Assembly (NCBI GenBank): GCA_043777375.1
Contig: JAYWHX010000009.1
Span: 1 to 64,000, forward strand
DNA: 64,000 bases
Direction of reading: 5' to 3'
DNA from: TH-plancto1 sp043777375
GTDB taxonomy: Bacteria > Planctomycetota > Planctomycetia > Planctomycetales > Planctomycetaceae
Part shown: positions 20,736-29,895 of the stretch, piece after piece
How positions within the stretch are numbered: position 1 is the stretch's first letter
Layout of the letters: each line of letters opens with the position of its first letter
Notes under the pieces: model-generated
Seen by the model: the letters and a program-made list of their open reading frames with translations, nothing else
Databases searched by the model: none
What the model was told of the DNA's origin: nothing
Position numbers and translations under genes: made by a program

Positions 20736-22586
20736 ATGCGGACCTGGACCAAGACTTTTCGCACGGCTTCGATGACCACTGCTACTGTCACAACGCTCAA
20801 TCGATCCCTCACCCGGCACATCGCACGGGAGGACGAACCGCGCCAGCGTCCACTTGATTACCGGTTGATCTCGCGGCTGTTTGAGTTCACTCGCCCCTAC
20901 GCTGCCAAGCGGAACTGGTTGCTGCTGACCGTGGCGCTGCGCTCGTTCCAGCTGCCCGCATTGACGTGGATGGTGGCAGCTGTGATTCGTGGCCCGGTCG
21001 CAGAAAAGAGTGTCTCAGGCGTAATATGGGGCGCGGTGATCTTCGCCGTGCTGGCACTCTCAACACAGATCGTGATGCACTTTCGGCAGCGGCTGGCCCT
21101 GGAGCTGGGAGAGGCGGTCGTCACCGACATCCGTAAAGCACTGTTCGCCCACATTCAGCGAATGCCGATGCGCTGGTTCCACCAGACCAAGGTCGGCCGC
21201 GTCATCAGCCGCATGACCTCTGATGTCGAGGATCTGCGGCTGGGAGTGCAAGATGTACTCTTCGTCAGCCTGGTCCAGGTGGGACAGATGCTCCTCGCAG
21301 CCGTGGCAATGCTGTGGTACGACTCGATGCTGTTCCTGATTGTGCTCGGACTGGCTCCCGTCATCTGGTTCATCAATCAACACTTCCATAAGAAGCTGAG
21401 CATCTCGCTCCGTAACATGCGCGAGTCCTTTAGCCGGATCACAGCCACGCTGGCCGAATCCGTCGTCGGGATTCGAGTCACGCAAGCCTTTGTTCGACAA
21501 GATGAGAACGCACGTATCTTCGAGGACCTGGCCGAAGACCACTCGAAGTTCAACACCGTGGTGATGCGGACTCACGGACAGTTCCTGCCTCTCTTGGAAC
21601 TCAACAGCCAGATCTTCATTGCCCTGCTCCTGATCGTGGGTGGGTGGCGCGCTTTTCAGCCGGGCAGCACCACGAACGTCGGTGATCTCGTCGGGTTCTT
21701 CTTCATGGCGAACCTGTTCTTCGCTCCGATCTCTATTCTGGGTAACCAGTACAACCAGGCCATGACTGCCATGGCGGGCGCCGAGCGGTTGTTTCAGCTG
21801 CTCGACACTCCGCCTGACTGGGTCGATCCAGTCGATGCGATCTCGCTGGATGATCTTCAAGGGGAGGTCGTCTTCGAGAACGTCAATTTCGGTTACGAGC
21901 CGAATCGGTTGGTGTTGCTCGACTTCAATTTTCGAGTCACTCCCGGACAAACGATCGCCCTCGTCGGGCATACTGGCAGTGGCAAGACGACAATCATCAA
22001 TCTGGTGTCAAAGTTCTATCTCGCCAACACGGGCCGTGTGCTGATTGATGGACACGACATCAAGACATTGAGCGGTGACGCCCTGCATCGCCGCATGGGC
22101 ATCGTGTTGCAGCAAAACTTTTTGTTCTTTGGGACGGTCGCTGAGAATGTCCGCTTTGGCAAGCCCAGCGCCACGGATGAGGAGGTCTTGCAGGTCTTCG
22201 AGCAGCTCGATTGTGCCGACCTGATCAACGCGCTGCCACAAGGGATTCACTCTCCCGTCGGCGAACGCGGAGTCTCGTTGTCACTCGGCCAGCGACAGTT
22301 GATTTGCTTTGCGCGGGCGATGATCGCCGACCCACGGATTCTGATCCTCGACGAGGCGACCAGCAGCATCGATAGTCAGACCGAAGATCGGTTGCAATCA
22401 GCCCTCGCCAAGCTCCTCGCAGGACGCACGAGTTTCGTGGTCGCCCACCGGCTCAGTACGATTCGCGAGGCTGACCTCGTGCTAGTCCTGGATCATGGCC
22501 GACTGGTGGAGCAGGGGACACATGAAGAGCTGCTGAAGCTCAATGGGACCTATGCGGGAATGCATCGCCGGTTTGTGGCTTCGTAA
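20736..22586 (+). CDS. ABC exporter, fused membrane and ATPase domains
   Basis: Half-transporter of the MsbA/MDR type that would dimerise in the inner membrane; substrate unknown. The 616-residue protein has a six-helix membrane domain (about 65-340) and a C-terminal nucleotide-binding domain. Walker A is GHTGSGKTT, the Q-loop is VLQQNFLFFGTVAENV, the signature is VSLSLGQRQ (a variant of LSGGQ with Leu-Gly), Walker B is ILILDEATSSID, and the switch His is in VVAHRLSTI. ATG 20736 or ATG 20772 are both possible; neither has a strong ribosome-binding site. It ends the plus-strand run and is convergent with the TPR gene. Confidence 0.92.
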   Translation: MRTWTKTFRTASMTTATVTTLNRSLTRHIAREDEPRQRPLDYRLISRLFEFTRPYAAKRNWLLLTVALRSFQLPALTWMVAAVIRGPVAEKSVSGVIWGAVIFAVLALSTQIVMHFRQRLALELGEAVVTDIRKALFAHIQRMPMRWFHQTKVGRVISRMTSDVEDLRLGVQDVLFVSLVQVGQMLLAAVAMLWYDSMLFLIVLGLAPVIWFINQHFHKKLSISLRNMRESFSRITATLAESVVGIRVTQAFVRQDENARIFEDLAEDHSKFNTVVMRTHGQFLPLLELNSQIFIALLLIVGGWRAFQPGSTTNVGDLVGFFFMANLFFAPISILGNQYNQAMTAMAGAERLFQLLDTPPDWVDPVDAISLDDLQGEVVFENVNFGYEPNRLVLLDFNFRVTPGQTIALVGHTGSGKTTIINLVSKFYLANTGRVLIDGHDIKTLSGDALHRRMGIVLQQNFLFFGTVAENVRFGKPSATDEEVLQVFEQLDCADLINALPQGIHSPVGERGVSLSLGQRQLICFARAMIADPRILILDEATSSIDSQTEDRLQSALAKLLAGRTSFVVAHRLSTIREADLVLVLDHGRLVEQGTHEELLKLNGTYAGMHRRFVAS

Positions 22587-22607
22587 AGCATGCTGGGCTC
22601 AAGGAGT

Positions 22608-24536
22608 TCACTGGGGGACATCGCTGGAACTCTCCACGGATTCCAGCATCTGTCGCAAAGGGAGATTGCCCGGGTTGAGCTCGCAGGCGATTCGCAATTG
22701 AGCGATCGCCGCGCCCTTCTCGCCCCGAGAGTGCAGCAGCTGGGCTAAATGGGTCCGCAGCAGGGTCGATCGAGGCAGAGTTTGCAGGGCGATTTCCAGC
22801 CTGCGTTGTGCGTCCTGCGGGCGGGACATTTTCTCACACACTGTGGCTGCATATTCGTACCCCATCTCCAGCTGAGGCTCAGCACGAATCGCAGCTTCGA
22901 ATTGAGACAAGCCCTGTTCCAACTGGCCCTGCTCGACCTCCAGATGACCAAGTTCGAGATAGACGCGCCCGGCAAATTCGGGACGCTGAAGGCAGTCTTC
23001 GAAAAGAGTTCTTGCCTCGTCGAACCTAGACATCGAGCGGGCCACAACCCCCAGGTTGAAAGTCGCCTCTAGTTTGTCCGGCTGAAGGTCCAAAGCGGAG
23101 CGATAGTGGATCTGGGCAGCATCCCAGTTACGGCGGTGTTGATGGATTGCAGCGATCATCAGATGAGCATCCGCATATCTCGGACGGATCTCCAGGACGC
23201 GACTGAAATGCAGGAGAGCTGCATCGCCATCGTTCTCGCGCAGGGCGAGGCGTCCCATGTGAAAATGAGCCAGCCAGTTCTCCGAATTGAGTTCAATGGC
23301 ATGGGACCAGAGGCTGCGTGCGTCGAACCAATACCCCACTTGGAGCGAGGTGAGCACAGACAAAAACAGCAGAGTGACAACTGTCAGGACTGCTTTGACC
23401 GTCATCCCCCGGGGAAGTCGATCAAGCCAGTCGCTCACTTCCCAAACGACGAGTAGCAGCAGCCCGATGCTGGGGACATAGCTGTAGCGATCTGCATACG
23501 CCTGATCTCCCACTTGGATGATTCCAATGACCGGTAGGAGTGAGACCAGAAACCAAACCATCCCCGCCATTAGCCACGGCTGGGTCCGGCGACGAACGAA
23601 CGCCCAAACCCCAATACCGATGATGAAGAGACCTCCCGTCGCGATGAGCGACCAGTCATGTCGAGTCGAATCGAGTGGGTAGTATGGAACCAAATCGACC
23701 GGAAAGACTGTCTTCACCAGATACCAGCCGTATGACTCCACAGCATGCAAACCGCGATTGAGAACTGACTGCTGGCCGATTGACACCAACGCCGCTTGTG
23801 ATTTCTGAGCCATGATCGTGATGAATCCGAAGATCAGCGAAATCACCAACAGGGGACCTTTCTCAAAGAGCTGTCGCGTCCACCAACTGAACTGCTCCGA
23901 GGGATTGACTCCTTCTGTCGCAGTCCGAGCTGCAACCCGATTCAAGGGCCAGACATCGAGTCCGATCAGTAATACCGGCAGCGTCACCAGCATCGACTTG
24001 GACATGAGGCCCAGCAGGAACGCCACCACCAGTCCGGCATACCAACTTCGTTTCCGTGTGAACTCGAATCGTTCGTAGCACAGAATTGCCAGGAGCATGA
24101 AGAACGTGCTGAGGACATCCTTACGCTCCGCAATCCATGAGACAGATTCCACGCGGAGCGGATGCAGCCCCCAAAGCGCTGCGACGATCGCACTCCGTCC
24201 GAGAGATCCAGTCGACCTCCGTAATATTTCGAAAATCAGCAGGACATTGAGGACATGGAGCCCCAGGTCCGTGAGATGAAACGCCTCGGGGCGAATTCCG
24301 TGCAACGCGACATTCAGCTCATACGACAGCCATGTGACTGGAATCCAGTTGCCCAGATGCAACGTCGTGAAAGCGTACCGGATCGAGTCAGTCGAGAGAC
24401 CTTCACGAACCGCAGAATTCTCCAGCACATATCCGTCATCATCGAAGTGCACAAAGCCGTTGTGCAGGCTCTGGGAAAAAACCAGCAACGTCACCGCCGC
24501 GAGAATGACACAGACGATGAGGTTTGCTGATTTCAT
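22608..24536 (-). CDS. Polytopic TPR protein, TMTC-like GT-C glycosyltransferase candidate
   Basis: A 642-residue membrane protein. The N-terminal 420 residues contain about ten helices, and the C-terminal 210 residues hold tetratricopeptide repeats (HFHMGRLALRENDGDAALLH, MIAAIHQHRRNWDAAQIHY, FNLGVVARSMSRFDEAR). The first outer loop has FDDDGYVLENS, an acidic motif placed like the catalytic Asp pair of GT-C transferases. HPLRVESVSWIAERKDVLS is a strong signature of the TMTC family, which in eukaryotes O-mannosylates proteins. I infer a lipid-linked sugar transferase; acceptor and donor are unknown. It is 45 bases downstream of alaS on the same strand, which probably reflects convenience rather than function. 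Confidence 0.8.
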   Translation of the reverse strand: MKSANLIVCVILAAVTLLVFSQSLHNGFVHFDDDGYVLENSAVREGLSTDSIRYAFTTLHLGNWIPVTWLSYELNVALHGIRPEAFHLTDLGLHVLNVLLIFEILRRSTGSLGRSAIVAALWGLHPLRVESVSWIAERKDVLSTFFMLLAILCYERFEFTRKRSWYAGLVVAFLLGLMSKSMLVTLPVLLIGLDVWPLNRVAARTATEGVNPSEQFSWWTRQLFEKGPLLVISLIFGFITIMAQKSQAALVSIGQQSVLNRGLHAVESYGWYLVKTVFPVDLVPYYPLDSTRHDWSLIATGGLFIIGIGVWAFVRRRTQPWLMAGMVWFLVSLLPVIGIIQVGDQAYADRYSYVPSIGLLLLVVWEVSDWLDRLPRGMTVKAVLTVVTLLFLSVLTSLQVGYWFDARSLWSHAIELNSENWLAHFHMGRLALRENDGDAALLHFSRVLEIRPRYADAHLMIAAIHQHRRNWDAAQIHYRSALDLQPDKLEATFNLGVVARSMSRFDEARTLFEDCLQRPEFAGRVYLELGHLEVEQGQLEQGLSQFEAAIRAEPQLEMGYEYAATVCEKMSRPQDAQRRLEIALQTLPRSTLLRTHLAQLLHSRGEKGAAIAQLRIACELNPGNLPLRQMLESVESSSDVPQ

Positions 24537-24581
24537 CGCTGCTGATCCACGGAAAGAATGTACGTCGTGCAGGCAAGATCG

Positions 24582-27197
24582 CTAGCTGAGGGCATTCTCC
24601 AGATAAGCTCGCCCCGCTGCCAACGCCTCGTCCAGCTTCTCGGGCATGCGGCCTCCGGCTTCGGCCATGTCGGGCTTACCGCCGCCGCCGCCACCCGCGA
24701 TGGCAGCTGCGGCTTTGACGCAGTCGCCGGCTTTGGCCTTCTTGAGCTGGTCTTTACTCACAGCTGCGATGAAGGCGACCTTGTCTTCGATGACCGCTCC
24801 CAGCAGCACGGACACTGTCCCGCCGTTCGCGATCAGTTCGTTGGCGTAGAGCCGTAGTTGATCGCGGTCGACCTTCTCCAGCTTCTGACAGATCAGCTTG
24901 GAGGAGCCGACAGTCTCCGCGCTCGCGAGTAGCTTCGTGGCGGCTTGAGCAATCGCCGCCTTGTTGAGGACGGTGAGTTCCTGCTTGAGGGTCCGGATCT
25001 CGTCTTGTAACGCCGCCACACGAGCAGGCAGTTCTCGGGCCGGAGACTTGAGGGCAGTCCCGATCTGCTTGAGGAGTGAGTCCTGTTCGCGGACGCTGTC
25101 GATCGCCTTCTCGCCAGTCAGAGCCGTGATGCGGCGGATGCCCGCCGCGATCGGCTCCTCGGAGATGACCCGGCAGAGTCCAACCTGTCCGGTGCTGGCC
25201 AAGTGAATGCCACCGCAGAGTTCTTTGCTAAAGTCTCCCATCGAGACCATGCGGACGATGTCGGGGTACTTCTCGCCAAACAGGGCCATCGCACCGGACG
25301 CCTTGGCTTCTTCGATCTTCATGAAGTTGATCGAGACCGCGGCCCCTTCCACGATCTTCTCGTTGATAATCTTCTCGACTTGCAGTAGCTCATCCGGCGT
25401 CATCGCCGAACCGTGTGAGAAGTCAAACCGCAGCTGATCGTTGTCGACCTTCGACCCACGTTGGGTGGCGTGATGGCCGATCACTAGGTGCAAGGCGTGG
25501 TGCAGGATGTGCGTCGCCGAGTGAGCGCGGCGAATGCCCGCGCGGCGGACCGGATCAACGGCGGCTTTGATTGTGTCGCCGACCTTGATGGAGCCTGACT
25601 TCAGTGTGCCGGTATGCACGAGCAATCCCGCGTGCTTCTGACAATCAGACACTTCGAACTGCCCCTGTCCACTCAGCAATCCGCTGTCGCCGACCTGCCC
25701 ACCCGACTCGCCGTAGAACGGAGACTGGTCGAGGATGACCTGAGCGGTGACGCCGAATTGGTGAAGTTCGGTCACGCGTTCGAGCGAGCCATCGTGAACC
25801 TCCAGAATGCCCACGACTCGAGCGGTCGACTCCGTGGCTTCATAGGCGAGGAACTTGGTGTCGCCCGATTCCTGCTGCAGCTTGTCGAGCGGCCCCGCAG
25901 ACATCACGCCCCACGACCCTTGGCCGCTCTTCTGCTTGTGGATCTCCTCGGCGACAGTGAACCCCTGGTTATCGACGGTCATGTCCTGGTCAGCAGCGAG
26001 CGCTGATGTCAGATCGAACACGAACCCATCTGTCTGATGCAGGTCAAACACGGCCTCGCCCGGCAAGACCTTGCCGCCGCCTTGGCGAACCTTCTCGACA
26101 AGTCGGTCGAACTTCGACAGCCCGCGTTCGATCGTAGCGAGGAAGGTCGACTCCTCATCCCGGATTGTGTTGACCACACTCTTCTCGGTTTGAGTGATCT
26201 CCGGATAGGGGCCCTTCATCGCCGCAATGACCGAGGGCACCAGCTGATGCAGGAAAGGCTCTTTCTTCCCCAGCAGATACCCCTCGAGCATCGCCCGTCG
26301 CAGCAGCAGGCGGATGATGTACTCAGCCCCGTTGGCCCCAGGGGCAACTCCTTCGTGAATCGCAAAGGTACAGGCCCGCACGTGGTCGGCAATGCGGCGC
26401 ATCGCACGGCCCGATTTGCCGGCGTACTCGTACTTCACGCCGACCACATCGCCCGCAGCGATGCACAGAGGCTTGAGCGAATCGATTTCGAAGTTGCTGA
26501 GGACACCTTGCATCACGCTCGCGGTCCGCTCCAGTCCCATCCCGGTGTCGATGTTCTTCTTCGGCAGGGGAAGCAGATTGTTCGGCGGGTTGCCGACGCG
26601 GTTGAACTGCGTGAACACGAGATTCCAGATCTCGACAGGTTCTTTGGCGCCGGGGGTCAGGTAGTAAATCTCGCTGCACGGACCGCAAACGCCATCCGGC
26701 CCTAGCGAGGGAGCCGACGCGGGCCAGAAGTTCTCGGCTTCATCGAGCCGGGAGATGCGGCTCGGGTCGAGACCGATCTCCTTGTTCCAGATGCCGAACG
26801 CCTCATCATCATCGAGGTAGACCGTGACCGTCAGCCGGTCTTTCTCCAGTCCCAGCCACTGCTTCGAAGTCAGGAACTCCCACGCCCAGTGGATCGCCTC
26901 CTTCTTGAAGTAGTCGCCGAACGAAAAGTTCCCCAGCATCTCGAAAAACGTATGGTGCCGCGTCGTGACCCCCACGTTTCCGATGTCGCCCGTGCGGACG
27001 CACTTCTGGCACGTCGTCGCAGCTGTGAAGTCGATCGGCCCGATGCCCAGGAACTGGTTCTTAAACTGGTTCATCCCGGCGGGGGTGAACAGGACGGTCT
27101 TGTCGGCCCGAGGGACGAGCACATCGCTCGGACGGCGGATGCACCCCTTCGACTGGAAGAACGAGAGGTACTTTTCGCGGAGTTCGTCGGTTTTCAT
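24582..27197 (-). CDS. alaS: Alanyl-tRNA synthetase
   Basis: Charges tRNA-Ala and edits mischarged Ser and Gly. The 871-residue protein has the full domain order. The class II catalytic core begins MKTDELREKYLSFFQSKGC and has VLFTPAGMNQFKNQFLG and TRHHTFFEMLGNFSFGDYF. A tRNA-recognition helical domain follows, then the editing domain with its metal site HSATHILHHALH (about 557-568) and CGGIHL (about 660), a coiled segment, and C-Ala ending GGGGGGKPDMAEAGG. ATG 27197 is used; five residues earlier (27212) is open but unlike the family. It lies 308 bases downstream of the tRNA-Met gene on the same strand. Confidence 0.97.
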   Translation of the reverse strand: MKTDELREKYLSFFQSKGCIRRPSDVLVPRADKTVLFTPAGMNQFKNQFLGIGPIDFTAATTCQKCVRTGDIGNVGVTTRHHTFFEMLGNFSFGDYFKKEAIHWAWEFLTSKQWLGLEKDRLTVTVYLDDDEAFGIWNKEIGLDPSRISRLDEAENFWPASAPSLGPDGVCGPCSEIYYLTPGAKEPVEIWNLVFTQFNRVGNPPNNLLPLPKKNIDTGMGLERTASVMQGVLSNFEIDSLKPLCIAAGDVVGVKYEYAGKSGRAMRRIADHVRACTFAIHEGVAPGANGAEYIIRLLLRRAMLEGYLLGKKEPFLHQLVPSVIAAMKGPYPEITQTEKSVVNTIRDEESTFLATIERGLSKFDRLVEKVRQGGGKVLPGEAVFDLHQTDGFVFDLTSALAADQDMTVDNQGFTVAEEIHKQKSGQGSWGVMSAGPLDKLQQESGDTKFLAYEATESTARVVGILEVHDGSLERVTELHQFGVTAQVILDQSPFYGESGGQVGDSGLLSGQGQFEVSDCQKHAGLLVHTGTLKSGSIKVGDTIKAAVDPVRRAGIRRAHSATHILHHALHLVIGHHATQRGSKVDNDQLRFDFSHGSAMTPDELLQVEKIINEKIVEGAAVSINFMKIEEAKASGAMALFGEKYPDIVRMVSMGDFSKELCGGIHLASTGQVGLCRVISEEPIAAGIRRITALTGEKAIDSVREQDSLLKQIGTALKSPARELPARVAALQDEIRTLKQELTVLNKAAIAQAATKLLASAETVGSSKLICQKLEKVDRDQLRLYANELIANGGTVSVLLGAVIEDKVAFIAAVSKDQLKKAKAGDCVKAAAAIAGGGGGGKPDMAEAGGRMPEKLDEALAAGRAYLENALS

Positions 27198-27505
27198 GGG
27201 AATCAGGCACACAGGGGCTGCGTTCGGTGAAGCACGGATTCTAGGGGGGAATGCCGATGGGCTGAAGGGAGAGAGGAGCTTTCACCACGGCACCGCAGCG
27301 TTTCGCAGTGGGGATTGATCAGCCATCAGCTAGAAGAAGTTCATTCATCCAAGAACTGGGCGTCGCCGGATGTTGGTTCCGTGGCGTCTTGTCGTCGGAT
27401 TAGGCGGCGTTGAATCTCTCAGCGAGGCAGCCCTGCCCGCACTTCAAAGCCAAAAGACTCAAGGACATAAAACACGAGCGACTCGTTCAAAACAACCAAC
27501 AAAAA
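27198..27505. other. Intergenic region between tRNA-Met and alaS
   Basis: A 308-base gap upstream of alaS. I looked for a T-box-like leader or strong hairpin and found none. A short GATCAGCCATCAGC stretch near 27316 resembles dispersed repeat remnants seen elsewhere in the window. No ORF is supported. Confidence 0.45.
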
Positions 27506-27578
27506 TGGCGAGGATGGGACTCGAACCCACGACCCGCGGCTTATGAATCCGCTGCTCTACCAACTGAGCTACCTCGCC
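27506..27578 (-). tRNA. tRNA-Met (anticodon CAT)
   Basis: The 73-base cloverleaf reads GGCGAGG for the acceptor arm, closed by CCTCGCC with discriminator A. The D stem is GCTC/GAGC, the anticodon loop is TTCATAA, and the T arm is GTGGG-TTCGAGT-CCCAT. The anticodon CAT fits elongator Met; a lysidine-modified Ile tRNA would also read CAT and cannot be excluded. The base next to the anticodon loop forms an A-G mismatch (31-39). The 3' CCA is not encoded, since TTTT follows, so CCA addition is needed. Confidence 0.93.
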
Positions 27579-27583
27579 GAGGG

Positions 27584-27605
27584 CCGACAGCGGGTCAGCT
27601 GTCGG
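27584..27605 (-). promoter_or_regulatory. Leader hairpin just upstream of tRNA-Met
   Basis: CCGACAGC and GCTGTCGG form a perfect 8-bp stem with a six-base loop. It falls between the predicted promoter and the tRNA 5' end, so it would be the first element transcribed and removed with the leader by RNase P. Confidence 0.5.
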
Positions 27606-27611
27606 GTGGAA

Positions 27612-27639
27612 AGTCTATCACGCCCGCCACACACGGCAA
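27612..27639 (-). promoter_or_regulatory. Promoter candidate for tRNA-Met
   Basis: Read on the minus strand, TTGCCG (-35) and TAGACT (-10) are separated by 16 bp. They lie about 35 bases before the mature tRNA 5' end, which leaves a leader of about 26 bases. Confidence 0.55.
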
Positions 27640-27867
27640 GCGAGAGCTGTCGCGAGCAGGACACCGTTTTGCGGTCGAGGTTCGCAGCCATGCCCTCTCG
27701 CGAGTGAGCCAGAAGTTCACTTTTTCCGCCGTTTCTGGCTGTAACTTGCTAGTGGCACCTTGCTATCATCAGATTCCACTGATTTATCTCCGATTCTTTT
27801 TCAAAGAATGGGGATGGGTCGACATTTCCCGCCTGCTGATCCATTTCGCATCTGGAGGAATCCCCCC

Positions 27868-29169
27868 ATGCCGAACACTCCGACCACCTCCTCCCGTCGT
27901 CAGTTTCTCAAGGCGGGGACACTCGCCACTGTTGGTGGAACGTTGCTGTCCAGTCTCAGCCCCAGCTCGCTCTATGCAGCGGGCGATGATGTGTTGCGAA
28001 TCGGAATTGTGGGCTGCGGTGGGCGCGGATCAGGCGCCGCGATGCAGGCGTTGCGAGCCGACAAGAATGTCAGACTGGTCGCGATGGGCGACGCCTTTCC
28101 AGACAAGTTGGAGGCCGGGCTCGCGATTTTGAAGAATCAGAAGGACATCGTCGACAAGATTGCCGTTGACGAGGATCACAAGTTCACAGGATTCGACTGT
28201 ACGGAAAAGCTGTTGGCCTCGGGGGTGGATGTCATCCTGCTGTGCTCGCCGCCTGGTTTCCGTCCCGCGCAGATGAAGGCCGCTGTGGCTGCGGGCGTCC
28301 ATGTGTTCTGCGAAAAGCCAGTGGCGGTCGACGCCCCCGGTGTGCAGACCGTGATCGAGGCCTGCAAGATCGCCAAAGAAAAGAACCTCTCAGTCGTGTC
28401 GGGGCTGTGCTGGCGGTATCACCCCGCTGTGATGGAAGCCTTTAAAAGGATGCACGATGGACAGATCGGTAAGATCGTCGCCATGCAGTGTTCTTACAAC
28501 ACGGGCTTCCTCTGGAATCATGGGCGCAAGGAGAACTGGAGCGACATGGAGTATCAGATGCGGAATTGGCTCTACTACACGTGGCTGTCGGGCGATCACA
28601 TCGTCGAGCAGGCCATCCATAGTATCGACAAACTGGCATGGGCGATGGGCGACCAGACCCCCATCGCAGCCACCGGAACCGGCGGACGGCAGGTCCGTAT
28701 TGAACCGGCGTTTGGTCACATCTATGACCATTTCGCGATCGAGTATGAATATGCCGACGGTCTCAAGGGGTTTGGTCGCTGCCGTCAACAGGGCGGTTGC
28801 CAAAACGATGTGTCCGACCACTTCTGGGGGACTCACGGGACCTGCCACATCAAGAGCGACAACACCAGCATCGAAGGACCGAACGCTTGGTCGTATGCCT
28901 CCCCGGATGGGAAGGACCACGACATGTATCAACTGGAGCATAACGCTCTATTCGCCAGCATCCGCAGTGGTACGCCGATCAACAATGGCGACTACATGAC
29001 GAAGAGCACGATGCTGGCCATCATGGGTCGCATGGCGGCATACACCGGCAAGCGGATTACCTGGGAAGAAGCGATCAATTCCAAGCAGACACTCGGACCC
29101 GAGAAGCTGGAGTTTGGAACACTGGCCCTGCCGGAAGTGGCGATGCCGGGCATCACCGAGTTCGCTTAA
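27868..29169 (+). CDS. Tat-exported Gfo/Idh/MocA family oxidoreductase
   Basis: NAD(P)-dependent sugar or polyol dehydrogenase family protein of 433 residues. It carries a twin-arginine signal (SRRQFLKAGTLATVGG), so it should be exported folded. The Rossmann fold is RIGIVGCGGRGSGA, the EKP motif is HVFCEKPVAV, and the C-terminal domain has SGDHIVEQAIHSIDKLAWAM with the conserved His. Such Tat-linked members are numerous in planctomycetes, often next to sulfatases or sugar isomerases; here none is adjacent. ATG 27868 is chosen because TGGAGGA lies upstream and the Tat signal starts there. Substrate unknown. Confidence 0.92.
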   Translation: MPNTPTTSSRRQFLKAGTLATVGGTLLSSLSPSSLYAAGDDVLRIGIVGCGGRGSGAAMQALRADKNVRLVAMGDAFPDKLEAGLAILKNQKDIVDKIAVDEDHKFTGFDCTEKLLASGVDVILLCSPPGFRPAQMKAAVAAGVHVFCEKPVAVDAPGVQTVIEACKIAKEKNLSVVSGLCWRYHPAVMEAFKRMHDGQIGKIVAMQCSYNTGFLWNHGRKENWSDMEYQMRNWLYYTWLSGDHIVEQAIHSIDKLAWAMGDQTPIAATGTGGRQVRIEPAFGHIYDHFAIEYEYADGLKGFGRCRQQGGCQNDVSDHFWGTHGTCHIKSDNTSIEGPNAWSYASPDGKDHDMYQLEHNALFASIRSGTPINNGDYMTKSTMLAIMGRMAAYTGKRITWEEAINSKQTLGPEKLEFGTLALPEVAMPGITEFA

Positions 29170-29224
29170 TTTCGGGCTTTTGCCGCGCCGTAGCACGGAG
29201 TCAATTCCGTTCTACGGCATCTGC

Positions 29225-29839
29225 TCACAGCGCGATGGCGATTACAGCCAGCACTCCCACCCAGACGACTCCGAGGAAGTGCCAGAAGCAGGCACAGACC
29301 GAGACCCCCCAGTGGTACTCGTGATCGTACTTGTCAGCGTACGCCTGCACTGTCACGTAAGACAAACTCATGATCGCCATGAGGAAGTGCAGTGCGTGCA
29401 GCGTGCAAAGCAGTAGGATAAACGGCCTCACACCCAGAGCCGAGGCACTCGCTCCTCGCTCAAACGGACTGATCGCCCACAAGGCATAACACTGAACAGC
29501 TGTGAACAGTCCGCCCGCCAGCAAACCGCGTACGAGCCAGACCCGGAACTTGCTCTGCAGCTCTTGCTTCACAGAGACAATCGATCGACTGAGGCAGTAA
29601 CTGCCCCAGACCAGCAGAGCGCTGCTGACTGCAAACGCCGGGTGAAATACCATCGTCCAAGGGGATGCTTTTGGGTTTCTTCCGAACACCTGTGTCAGTA
29701 TCCACGCCAGGACAAATGCGGCACACAAAGTCGCCACTGTCAGACCGACAAACCGAACGGCCAGCTGGCTGCGATCTGCCGCATGCCGCTCGGGGACAAG
29801 TGTGGAAATCCTTGGATCGATCGACGGGTCGGAAGGCAT
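29225..29839 (-). CDS. Cytochrome c oxidase subunit III-like protein
   Basis: Membrane protein of 204 residues with five helices, matching the five-helix form of heme-copper oxidase subunit III. It has LHALHFLMAIMSLSY and the end EYHWGVSVCACFWHFLGVVW, which carries the conserved His-Glu/Trp-His pattern of the family. Subunits I and II are not next to it, so it is an orphan here and may serve an oxidase encoded elsewhere or a NO-reductase-like complex. The ATG at 29839 lacks a strong ribosome-binding site. The next upstream gene on this strand is the PQQ protein at 29896-31866, 57 bases away, so co-transcription is possible. Confidence 0.82.
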   Translation of the reverse strand: MPSDPSIDPRISTLVPERHAADRSQLAVRFVGLTVATLCAAFVLAWILTQVFGRNPKASPWTMVFHPAFAVSSALLVWGSYCLSRSIVSVKQELQSKFRVWLVRGLLAGGLFTAVQCYALWAISPFERGASASALGVRPFILLLCTLHALHFLMAIMSLSYVTVQAYADKYDHEYHWGVSVCACFWHFLGVVWVGVLAVIAIAL

Positions 29840-29895
29840 GACGCATCACGTGAATCGGAAACAGCCAGCCTGTGGGCGCGGTTCGATTCCCTTTC

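Noticed and set aside
20900..27200. Long open frames on the strand opposite the ABC exporter, the TPR protein and alaS (for example 21060-21971 minus, 26037-26705 plus)
   Set aside because: They are exact antisense shadows of well-supported genes, lack ribosome-binding sites and read as Arg/His/Asp-rich low-similarity sequence.
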